This document shows, in pieces, positions 26,091-36,479 of a stretch of 64,000 bases of DNA (position 1 is the stretch's first letter; each line of letters opens with the position of its first letter). The notes beneath the pieces are model-generated. The model did no database searches and was not told the origin of the DNA. It saw only the letters and a list, made by a program, of their open reading frames with translations. A program made the position numbers and the translations under genes. The DNA comes from CAWEQW01 sp963811365 (lineage in GTDB: Bacteria > Actinomycetota > Actinomycetes > Propionibacteriales > Nocardioidaceae). The stretch is from assembly GCA_963811365.1 (NCBI GenBank), contig CAWEQW010000008.1, positions 434,001-498,000 of the forward strand, in the 5' to 3' direction.

Positions 26091-27295
26091 GCAGGTCGCG
26101 CACGACCGCGTCCGCCAGCAGCCGGCCCCGCCGGGTCAGCACGGCCCGGTCGTCGTTGAGCGCGACCAGCCCGTCGGCGACCTGCCTGTCCAGGTGCGGT
26201 GTGGCGGACGGCTCCAGGACGTCGAGCGGGAGCCCGTCGCGCAGCCTGGTCTCCAGCAGCACGCGCTCCACCCGGCGGGTCTCCGCGTCGAGCACCTCGC
26301 GGGCATGCGCGGGGCTGACACCGGCGGCCAGCCGCTGCGCGTAGGCGGCAGGGTGCTTGACGTTCCACCACCGCACCCCGCCGACGTGCCCGTGCGCTCC
26401 GGGCCCGACACCCCACCAGTCACCACCCGTCCAGTAGAGCACGTTGTGCCGGCACCGGGACGCCTCGTCGCGGGCCCAGTTGGAGACCTCGTACCAGCCC
26501 AGACCGGCGCGCTCCAGCGCCGCGTCGGCTAGCAGGTACTTGTCCGCGAGGTCGTCGTCGTCGGGCGCCGGAACCTCACCGCGGCGCACCCGCCGGGCCA
26601 GCGCGGTGCCCTCCTCGACGATCAGCGCGTACGCCGAGAGGTGGTCGGGCGAGCAGCCGAGCGCGGCGTCGAGCGAGGCCTGCCAGTCCTCGAGCGACTC
26701 CCCCGGCGTGCCGTAGATCAGGTCGAGGCTCACCTCCTCGAAGCCGGCCTGCCGGGCCCACCCGACCACCGAGGCCACCCGGGCCGGGTCGTGCGTGCGG
26801 TCGAGCACCGCGAGGACGTGCGGGACGGCCGACTGCATCCCGAACGAGATCCGGTTGATGCCAGCGGCGCGCAGCCGGGCCAGCTCGCCGGCGCCGACGC
26901 TGTCGGGGTTGGACTCGGTCGTCACCTCGGCCCCGGGCGCCAGCCCGAACTCCGTCGTCGACGGCCGCGAGGATCCGAGCCAGGTCGTCGGCCGGCAGCA
27001 GCGTCGGCGTGCCGCCCCCGAAGAAGACCGTCGCCACCGGGACGTCCACGTCGCCGAGCACCCGCCGCGCGAACCGGATCTCGGCGATCGCGGTGTCGGC
27101 GTACCCGCTGCGCGACGCACCGGGGCCGAGCTCGGAGGCGGTGTAGGTGTTGAAGTCGCAGTAGCCGCAGCGCACCGTGCAGAACGGCACGTGCACGTAG
27201 AAGCCGAACGGGCGGCTCCCCACCCCGGTCAGCGCGGCCGGCGGGAGCGCCCCGTCGGACGGGACGGGATCACCGTCGGGCAGGGTGGAGGGCAC
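26083..27295 (-). CDS. hemW: HemW-like radical SAM protein (one indel)
   Basis: From GTG 27295 about 400 residues. The radical SAM cluster motif is CTVRCGYCDFN, preceded by GFYVHVPF. SAM-binding FFGGGTPTLLP follows. An extra base near 26960 interrupts the frame; beyond it the product continues EFGLAPGAEVTTESNPDSV and INRISFGMQSAVPHVLAVL. The C-terminal HemN-like domain includes NVLYWTGGDWWGVGPGAHG. HemW proteins bind heme and deliver it to respiratory enzymes; older annotation as coproporphyrinogen oxidase is probably incorrect. It lies in the conserved hrcA/lepA neighbourhood. Confidence 0.9.
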
Positions 27296-27353
27296 CCCGC
27301 CATGGTGTCACGCCTGGATCATCGGCCGGCGGCTCCTGCGCGTCGGGCGCCAC

Positions 27354-29201
27354 TCACCGGTAGAGGGAGTCGATCTGCGAGCGGTAGTTGTCCTCGACGA
27401 CCTTGCGCTTGACCTTGAGCGAGGGCGTCAGCTCGCCGGACTCGACGGTGAGGTCGTGGTCGAGCAGGATCCACTTCTTGACGGTCTCCCACCGGTTCAG
27501 CCGGCTGTTGAGCTCCTCGACGTACCCGGCGACCATGTCGTGGGCGGCCTCGGCGAGGCGACGACCTCCTCGTAGGGCCTGCCTGCCATGCCGTTGTCCG
27601 CGGCCCAGCCCTCCATGGCGTCCGGGTCCAGGGTGATGAGCGGCGACGCAGAAGTTCCGCTCGTCGCCGTGCACGAGGAACTGGCTGGCGTACGGGCAGA
27701 TCGCCTTGAACTGCGACTCGATCGCGCGGGAGCGATGTACTTGCCGCCGGAGGTCTTGAACAGGTCCTTCTTGCGGTCGGTGATCCGCAGGTAGCCGTCC
27801 TCGTCGAGCTGAGCCGATGTCGCCGGTGTGCAGCCAGCCGTCCTCGCTCAGCGTCTCGGCGGTCTCCTCGGGGAGGTTGTGGTAGCCCTCCATGACGCCG
27901 GGGCCCTTGATCAGGATCTCGCCGTCCTCGGCGATCTTGACCTCGCTGCCGCGGGAACACCGGCCCGACCGTGCCGAGCGTGTTGCTCCGCGGCTGGTTC
28001 ACGAACGGAGCCCGGCGGAGGTCTCGGTCAGGCCGTAGCCCTCGAGGATCTGGATGCCGGCGGCGTGGAACCACTCGGCGATCTCGCGGTTGAGCGCCGC
28101 GGCGCCGGAGATGAAGAACCGGACCCGGCCGCCGAAGCGCTCGCGGATCTTGGCGAACACCAGCCGGTCGAAGAGCGCGTGCTGCAGCGTTGAGCAGCGC
28201 GGCGACCGGCTTGCCCTCGCGCTTCGAGGCGGTCGACCTTGCAGGCCCACCTCGAAGGCGCTGCTTGAAGATCTTCTCCTTCAGGCCGCCCTCGGCCGGC
28301 TGCATCGTGACGATCCGGTCGTGCGCCTTCTCGAAGATGCGCGGAGCGGCACCCATGAACGTCGGCCGGACGACTGCCAGGTTCTCGATGATCTTGTCGA
28401 CCCGGCCGTCGACGGCGGTGGGGAAGCCGATCGCGAGCTGGGTGGACAGCAGCACCTTGCCGAACGAGTGCGCCATCGGCAGCCACAGGAACTGCAGGTC
28501 GTCCTCGCTGAGGATGCCCTGCGCCTGCGATCGCGGCGCCCTCGTAGGTCCAGGAGCGAGTGCCGCAGCCGCACGCCCTTCGGGCGCCCGGTGGTGCCGG
28601 AGGTGTAGATCAGCGTCGCCAGCGCCTCCGGCTTGGTGCTCGTCGATCCGACGCTCGACGACGTCGGGCGTCCTGGGCGAGCAGCTCCTCCCCGCGACGT
28701 CTCGAGATCGGCCAGCGAGATCACCCAGTCACCGTCGGCGGTGCCGTCGAAGGTCACCACCTTCGCCAGCTGCGGCAGCTCGGTGCGGTGCTCGCTGATC
28801 TTGGCGATCTGCGTCGTCGTCCTCGGCGAAGACAACGCGGCACTCGGAGTCGGCGAGGATGAAGCGCGACGTCCTCGACGATCGTCGACGGGTAGACCGT
28901 CGTGGTCGCGCGCCCCGGTGGACATGATCGCGAGGTCGGCGAGGATCCACTCCATGCCGCGTGGCCGAGGCGATGCCGACCCGCTGCTCGGGCTCGATGC
29001 CCAGCGCCACCAGGCCGGCGGCGAGGCGGGCGACCGTGCTCGCCGGTCTCCCGCCAGGTCATCGACACCCACTCGTCGCCCCGGGGGTAGCGGTAGGCCT
29101 CGCGGTCGGCGTGCTCCGACCCGGTCGAAGAACTGCCGGCCGACGTTCGGTGGACGGTTCTCGACCGGCTGAGGTCGATTTCGGCGGTAGCTCTGAGCCA
29201 T
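27354..29201 (-). CDS. AMP-dependent long-chain fatty acid-CoA ligase (FadD15-like), heavily frameshifted
   Basis: From ATG 29201 (MAQSYRRNRPQPVENRPPNVG) to LYR-stop at 27354, ~600 residues are recoverable by joining frames. Visible pieces include EHADREAYRYPRGDEWVSMTW, VGIASATRHG, EWILADLAIM, the P-loop YTSGTTGRPKGV near 28590, MGAAPRIFEKAHDRI, EGYGLTETSAG near 28030, the hinge DRKKDLFKTSGG and the C-terminal SLKVKRKVVEDNY. It would activate long-chain fatty acids with ATP and CoA. About a dozen indels occur, all consistent with single added or lost G/C bases. I treat it as a functional gene in a noisy assembly, not as a pseudogene. Confidence 0.75.
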
Positions 29202-29384
29202 CGCTCTCCCTGTTCGTGCCTGCCGACGCGTGCCGCGCACCGGCCCAATGGAGTTACCTTGATGCGTCACAACGTAGATCACTTGCTACCTGGCGGTAGG
29301 TTTCCGGCCGCAAAGGGGACCGATCCGCGAGAAACCGCCGGTCGGCGCAGCCGATCTCGCACCGGTGGCGGATGCACGTGCGCC

Positions 29385-30313
29385 TCAGCCCTGGACCGCC
29401 TTCGCGACGTCACCATCGGGTGATCCACGCGCGGTCGTCCCGGCTGAGCTGCCGGGGGTGGTCCTGGCGTGCGCCACCGTCCACGAAGCGTTGTGCAGCA
29501 TCGCGCGACGACGACCCAGTCCCGGGCCCGCGTCCTCGTCGAGACTCGGCGGCGTCGACGACCGTGTGGAACCGGCGACGTACCGCGTCGCGCACCCCGC
29601 AGGCGGAGCGCAGCACCTCGTCCCACCGGTTCCACAGCAGCGGCGCGACCTCGTAGTGCGGGTCCCCGGACATCGGCTTCGGGTCGATCGCCAGCCACGG
29701 CTCGCGGTCACGCGGCGAGCACGTTGGCGTAGTGGAGGTCGGCGTGCACCATCGTCCCCAGGGCGGCTCGGGTCCTCGACGAGCTCCGTCGGCGCAGCGG
29801 CGACCGCCTGCTCGACCAGCCGGCGCGGCAGCGGCGCGGAGCGCGGCAGATGCGGCGAGCCCCGGCGTCCAGCGGGCGACGTACGACGAGAGCTCCGCAG
29901 CTGCGGAGGGGCGGGCACGTGCAGCCGCCGGTAGAGCCCAGCCACCACCTCGCAGGCGTCGAGGTCGTCGATCGGTGCGAGGTCCTCGGCGTGCAGCCGC
30001 TCGAGGAGCAGGACCCCGCGCCGCGGGTCGGCGCGGTAGAGCTCGACGGCCCCGGCGCCGTGCAGCGCTTGAAGCGCCAGGTGCTCATGCTCGGCTCTCG
30101 TCGTCGGGCACCCCGACCTTCAGCGCCGCCGGCCGACCCCCGCGGTCCGCACCGGCACCACGTAGGCGCAGTACCGTGCGTGGCGGCACCGTCAGGGCCT
30201 CAGCGCCCAGTCCTCGAGGAGCACGGCACGAGGCGGGGCAGCCCGTCCGAGCCAGGACGGCCCAGCCGCCGCCGCGCGTCGGGCTGCGCCCGCAGCCCGG
30301 CCGGGACCTGCAC
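29385..30313 (-). CDS. Aminoglycoside 6-phosphotransferase-like kinase (APH_6/hydroxyurea type), frameshifted
   Basis: Joining frames gives ~305 residues. From GTG 30313: VQVPAGLRAQPDARRRLG, LEDWALRPDGAATHGTVLRL, AALKVGVPDDESEHEHLALQ, VLLLERLHAEDLAPIDD, VVAGLYRRLHVP, then MVHADLHYANVLAA with the catalytic Asp, AIDPKPMSGDPHYEVAPLLW and a C-terminal ARMLHNASWTVAHA-like helix. The DPKPxxGDPxxEVAPLL motif is typical of streptomycin 6-kinase and related phosphotransferases. Real substrates of chromosomal members are mostly unknown, so resistance cannot be assumed. At least five indels. It sits directly downstream of lepA. Confidence 0.65.
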
Positions 30314-30382
30314 GTGCGCCCGCCTCCGCGACTTCGTCCCGGCCGGCTCGGGGCGCCCTCCGGGGGGACCGCGGAGCGAACG

Positions 30383-32260
<1,878 letters not shown>

Positions 32261-32381
32261 GGACGAACTCTTCCGGTGGTTTGCAGCGGCGGTCCCGTCA
32301 TTCTTCCACACGCGCCGACGGCCGGGACGACCCGGGCAAGCGGCGGCCCCTGCCGACGGCCGGGCGTACACAATGTGCGCC

Positions 32382-33344
32382 ATGAGCCGATCACGTCGGC
32401 CGACGCCGGCCGGCCGACGGCCAGGTCCCGCACGGGCGAACCGCCCGGCGGCTGGAGTGGCGGCGCCTGCCTCCCGCCGGTGCGCCGGCTCGTCGAGCGG
32501 CGGCTCGGCTCCCCGGTGGTGTCCGCGGAGTCGCCGGCGCCGGCTTCACCCCGGGCTTCGCCTCCCGGCTGACCTGGGAGGACGGGCCGGATGTTCGTCA
32601 AGGCGGCGAGCGCAAGGCTCAGCGGCAGTTCGCCGAGAGCTACCCGAGGAGGCCCGGAAGCTGCGCCCGCTGCCGGCCGGGCTGCCCGTACCGCCGACTG
32701 CTGTGGTCCCACGAGGACGACTGTGGGTCGTCGCTGGGCTCGAGTACGTCGAGGCGGCCAACCCCCGCCGGCCGTGGCAGCACGCGGCGCTCGAGGCCTG
32801 CCCTCGACATGCTCGAGGTGGTCGCCGAGCTGCTCGACCCGGTCGCCCGCCGGGCTCGAACCTACGCCGAGACGAGGAATGCCCGGCCTGGTGACCGGCT
32901 GGGACCACGTCCGCCGCGGTCGGCCGGACCTGCCGCATCGCAGGAGGCCGCTGCTGTCGCGGCCCGCTACCGGGGTGCCGGACCGGGGGCGGTTCGTGCA
33001 CATCGACGCCCGCGACGACAACATCCTGCTGGACCGGCCGGACGCGCGCTGCTGTGCGACTGGAACTGGCCCGCGCTCGGGCCGCGCTGGATGGACACCC
33101 TGGCTGCTGTGTCGGCGTACGGGGACGGTGTGGACGTGGATGAGGTCCTGGCCGGCCGCCGGCTGACAAGGACGTCGACCCGGACGACATGGACGCGCGC
33201 TGGCGCTGCTTGCGGGCTATGATGCAGGCGCGCGACCGTCCGGTGCCTGCGATCCTCGCCGTACCTGCGGGCGCACGCCGCCTGGTACGCCGAGGCGGCC
33301 TGGTCGTGGCGGGGTCCGGCCGAGGGCCGGCGGGGCGGCGCTGA
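32382..33344 (+). CDS. Phosphotransferase-family (APH-fold) kinase, heavily frameshifted
   Basis: Plus-strand sequence between lepA and rpsT has mutually out-of-frame fragments of one APH-type kinase. They include PPVRRLVERRLGSPVVSAES, DVFVKAAS, LRPLPAGLPVPP, WVVAGLEYVEAANPRRPW, MLEVVAELLDPV, MPGLVTGWDHVRRGRPDLPH, the catalytic loop FVHIDARDDNILLDR, CDWNWPALGPRWMDTLAAV and YLRAHAAWYAEAAWSW. HxDxxxxNxLL matches the APH loop (H-D-x3-N). About 315 residues would result. At least eight indels. The substrate is unknown. Confidence 0.6.
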
Positions 33345-33349
33345 TCGAT

Positions 33350-33379
33350 TTGGGCGCCGTCGCGCGCCGCTGGTATCGT
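33350..33379 (+). promoter_or_regulatory. Candidate sigma-70-type promoter for rpsT
   Basis: TTGGGC (33350-33355) and TATCGT (33374-33379) with an 18-nt spacer, ~78 bp upstream of the rpsT GTG. Consistent with a constitutive ribosomal protein promoter. Confidence 0.5.
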
Positions 33380-33456
33380 GGGCCTTGCGTGTCACGGTCC
33401 GGAGCCGGACGAGACGCGCACCCGACCCGACCGCACCGACCGACGAGGCCTGCCCC

Positions 33457-33714
33457 GTGGCGAACATCAAGTCCCAGATCAAGCGCAACCGACAGAACGA
33501 GGCTGCGCACCTGCGCAACAAGTCCGTGAAGTCGGCGCTCAAGTCGGCGATCCGCAAGTTCCGTGAGGCCGCCGACGCCGGCGACCCCGAGGCCCAGGAG
33601 CTGGCCGCGGCCGCGAGCCGCAAGCTCGACAAGGCCGCGTCCGCCGGCGTGATCCACAAGAACCAGGCCGCCAACAAGAAGTCCGCGATCGCCAAGAAGG
33701 CGTCCGCGCTCTGA
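33457..33714 (+). CDS. rpsT: 30S ribosomal protein S20
   Basis: The protein has 85 residues and starts at GTG: VANIKSQIKRNRQNEAAHL, with the basic helices typical of S20, including NKSVKSALKSAIRKF and IHKNQAANKKSAIAKKASAL. It binds 16S rRNA at the base of the 30S body. It is monocistronic with its own promoter and a strong terminator. It converges with holA, an arrangement conserved in many bacteria. Confidence 0.97.
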   Translation: MANIKSQIKRNRQNEAAHLRNKSVKSALKSAIRKFREAADAGDPEAQELAAAASRKLDKAASAGVIHKNQAANKKSAIAKKASAL

Positions 33715-33730
33715 GCTGCCGCCTCCTCGG

Positions 33731-33762
33731 AAGGCGCCGCCCGCACGGGTCGGCGCCTTTCT
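33731..33762. terminator. Intrinsic terminator after rpsT, possibly bidirectional
   Basis: Perfect 9-bp stem AAGGCGCCG / CGGCGCCTT with an 11-nt loop. A short T-rich tail follows on the plus strand and an A-rich start on the other side, so it may serve both rpsT and the convergent holA. Confidence 0.85.
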
Positions 33763-33775
33763 GCATGTCCGGGGC

Positions 33776-34763
33776 TCAGCGACCGGCCCGGGCTCCGGTG
33801 ACCGCGAGCACCATCCGCTCCAGGGAGTACGCCGCATCGCTGGCCGCGCCCTTGACGTCGGCGTCGGCCTTGGCGACGGCGGTGATGGCCGCGGCGAGGC
33901 CGCCGGTCGTCCCAGCCGCGGGCCTGGTCCCGCAGGGTCCGCACCTTCCACGGCGGCACCCCCGCCTCGCGCGCAAGGTCGACGTCGCGCAGCCCCCGCG
34001 GCGCGGACGCGAAGCGCGCGAGTCCGCGCAGCCCCGTCGCGAACGCGCTGGTCACCAGGACCGGAGCGGTCCCGTTGTCCAGCGCCCAGCGCAGCTCCTC
34101 GAGCGCCGAGGCCTTGCGCCCGTACAGGGCCGCATCCGCGATCGCGAACGACTTCACCTCCGCACGTCCACCGAAGTAGCGCTTCACGATGGCGGCGGTC
34201 AGCGGCTCGCCGGCGAAGTCGTGGGCCAGCTGGTCGGCCGCGCCGGCGAGCGCGCGGAGGTCCTGTCCGACGGCCTGCACCAGCAGGTCGGCCGCGTCCT
34301 CGGCGATCCGGGCGCCGTGCGCGCGCACCTCGGCGGCGACGAAGCGCGGGTACTCGGACGGCTTCAAGGCGTCGGAGCGCACCTCGTGGACCGTGCTCGG
34401 GAGCTTGCGGAGCCGGTTGAGCAGCCCCGAGGCACGCTGCCCGCCGCCGTGCACCAGCACCAGCCCGACGTCCTCGGCGGGGGCGCCGGCGTACTCCACG
34501 ATCGGGTCGTGAGCGGTCTCGTCGACGTCCTGGAGGTTGTGCACCACCACGCAGCGGATCGAGGAGAACAGCGACGGCGCGGCCAGGTCGGCGAGCGTGC
34601 CCCGGCTGAGCTGGTCGGCACCGGTCTCGCTCAGCTCCGCCTCCGCGTCGACGTCACGGACCGCCCGGACCGCCGCGGCGACGGCCCGCTGGTTGAGGAA
34701 CTCCTCGGGGCCGGTGACGAGGGTCACGCGGCCCAGGACGTCGTAAGCACTCGGTGCTGCCAT
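33776..34763 (-). CDS. holA: DNA polymerase III subunit delta (one indel near 3' end)
   Basis: From ATG 34763 about 330 residues: YDVLGRVTLVTGPEEFLNQR, then a Rossmann-like domain I with VVVHNLQDVDETAHDPIV, the lid EAAEDLVQAV-like helix (ADLLVQAVGQDLRALAGAAD) and C-terminal collar helices. The frame breaks near 33908; the other frame continues GGLAAAITAVAKADADVKGA and ends MVLAVTGARAGR. It opens the beta clamp during loading. An essential gene carrying one indel argues for a sequence error. It is the gene downstream of comEC in the usual comEA-comEC-holA order, but here a Ser/Thr kinase on the other strand is interposed. Confidence 0.88.
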
Positions 34764-34904
34764 GGTGGCTGCAGCCTGCCACAGCGCTCCGACATCGCGG
34801 GCGACCGGCCCGGGCCAGGGCACGAGTACACCGGACGAGGGTGGGTATGGCCCTGTGGTGTCCACCCCGCGACCCTCCCCCCGACCCTCCAGGAGAGCGA
34901 CCTG

Positions 34905-36479
34905 ATGCCACCCGTGACCATCGGGGGGCGCTACCGCGTCCTGAGGCCGGTCGGCCGAGGCGGGATGGGCACGGTCTGGCTCTGCGAGGACCAGGTGCTC
35001 GGCCGCCAGGTCGCGGTGAAGCAGATCGGCCGCCTGGGCGGCGAGCACGGCGAGGCGGCCGCGCCCGACCGCGCCCGTGCGCAGCGAGAGGCCCGCTCGG
35101 CGGCGGCGCTGAACCACCGTCACGTCGTGTCGGTCTTCGACGTCGTCGAAGACGACGGCGACGGCGAGATCTGGCTGGTGATGGAGTACCTCCCGTCGAG
35201 GTCGCTGTCCGAGGTGATCGCGGAGGACGGCCCGCTCAGCCCGGAGCACGCAGCGCGCATCGGCTCCCAGGTGGCCGCCGGACTCGTCGCCGCGCACGAG
35301 CGCGGCATCGTCCACCGGGACGTGAAGCCCGGCAACGTCCTGGTGGACCTCGACGGCCAGGCCAAGATCGGGGACTTCGGCATCGCGCGGATGCGGGGGG
35401 ACGACCAGCTGACCCGCACCGGCCTCGTCACCGGCACCCCGTCGTACCTGGCGCCCGAGGTGGCCCGTGGAGACCAGCCCGGTCCGGCGTCCGACGTCTG
35501 GGCGCTCGGCGCCACGCTCTACGCCGCGGTCGAGGGCAGCACGCCGTACGACGGCGACGGGAACGCGCTCGCCACGCTGCACCGGATCGTGAGCGACCCA
35601 CCGCCGCGCGCAGCTCACGGCGCCTTCCTCACCGAGCCGATCAGCCGGATGATGGACCGCGACCCGGCCACCCGCTGGGGGATGGCCGATGCCGCCCACG
35701 CGCTGCGCCGGCTGGCGGAGCGGAGCGCGGCGTCGGACGCCGGTCCCACCCGGACCGTCGCAGCCGTGGCTCCGGGGCCCGCCGAGGCGGCGGCCGCACC
35801 CGGGGAGGCGGGCTCCCCGGAGACCACCTCGACGCCGTCGACCCCTCGCCCGCCCGTGGCCGCGCCCCGCCGCTCGCGCGAGCCCCGACAGCGTCGGCGC
35901 GCCCTCGGCGCGCTCCTGGCGCTCGCCGTGCTGGCGCTCGTCGCGTTCGGCGCCTTCCTGCTGCTCCGGCCGACCGGGTCCGAACCGACGGCCGGGACAC
36001 CGGCCTCCTCACCACGCCCCTCGCCGAGCCACCCGCAGAGCAGCCGACCCAGTCCGAAGCCAAGCCGGACGCCGACCCCCACCCCGACACCGACGCCCAC
36101 GCCGAAGCCGAGCCGGACCCCGTCCTCGCCTGGTGGGACGGCCACAGGAGGTGCCGCGATGGTGGCCTCGGTGCAGGACTACTTCTCGCTGATGCCGGGC
36201 AACACCGGCGCCGGGTGGAAGCGGCTCGGTGGCTCGATGCGCTCGGTGGGCCGCTCGGACTACGAGAGGTTCTGGGGCTCCGTCCGCTCGGTCGACACCC
36301 GGGAGGTCACAGCCGTCCCCGGGCAGTCGGCCGTCGACCTGGTGCTGACCTACCACTTCGACGACGGCCGGGTGGTCCGCGAGCAGCAGCGGCTCGCACT
36401 CGCACCGGCGCCGCACGCGCAGGGCGGCTACCTGATCACCGACGACAAGGTGCTGAGCTCCCACACGCTCAGCGGCTGA
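34905..36479 (+). CDS. Membrane Ser/Thr protein kinase with extracytoplasmic sensor domain (PknB-type)
   Basis: The protein has 524 residues. The kinase domain is ~7-270: GRGGMGTVW glycine loop, VAVKQIG with the ATP Lys, HRDVKPGNVLV catalytic loop with its Asp, IGDFGIAR (DFG) and GTPSYLAPEV. A Pro/Ala-rich juxtamembrane segment leads to one TM helix (~336-357). A Pro/Thr/Ser linker (alternating PT, ~369-412) follows, then a ~100-residue exterior domain (VASVQDYFSLMPGNTGAGWK). The exterior domain resembles those of other actinobacterial kinases that lack PASTA repeats. AGGAGAG upstream of ATG 34905 supports the start. It is between holA and comEC, with a 10-bp overlap of the convergent comEC stop. 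Confidence 0.9.
   Translation: MPPVTIGGRYRVLRPVGRGGMGTVWLCEDQVLGRQVAVKQIGRLGGEHGEAAAPDRARAQREARSAAALNHRHVVSVFDVVEDDGDGEIWLVMEYLPSRSLSEVIAEDGPLSPEHAARIGSQVAAGLVAAHERGIVHRDVKPGNVLVDLDGQAKIGDFGIARMRGDDQLTRTGLVTGTPSYLAPEVARGDQPGPASDVWALGATLYAAVEGSTPYDGDGNALATLHRIVSDPPPRAAHGAFLTEPISRMMDRDPATRWGMADAAHALRRLAERSAASDAGPTRTVAAVAPGPAEAAAAPGEAGSPETTSTPSTPRPPVAAPRRSREPRQRRRALGALLALAVLALVAFGAFLLLRPTGSEPTAGTPASSPRPSPSHPQSSRPSPKPSRTPTPTPTPTPTPKPSRTPSSPGGTATGGAAMVASVQDYFSLMPGNTGAGWKRLGGSMRSVGRSDYERFWGSVRSVDTREVTAVPGQSAVDLVLTYHFDDGRVVREQQRLALAPAPHAQGGYLITDDKVLSSHTLSG

Noticed and set aside
33776..34763. Programmed frameshifting in holA
   Set aside because: No slippery heptamer was found at the break near 33908, and neighbouring non-frameshifted families in the same block carry identical-looking errors.
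36010..36140. Pro-Thr-coding repeat as a CRISPR-like or functional DNA repeat
   Set aside because: The repeat is in frame, imperfect, lacks spacers and encodes the extracellular stalk of the Ser/Thr kinase.
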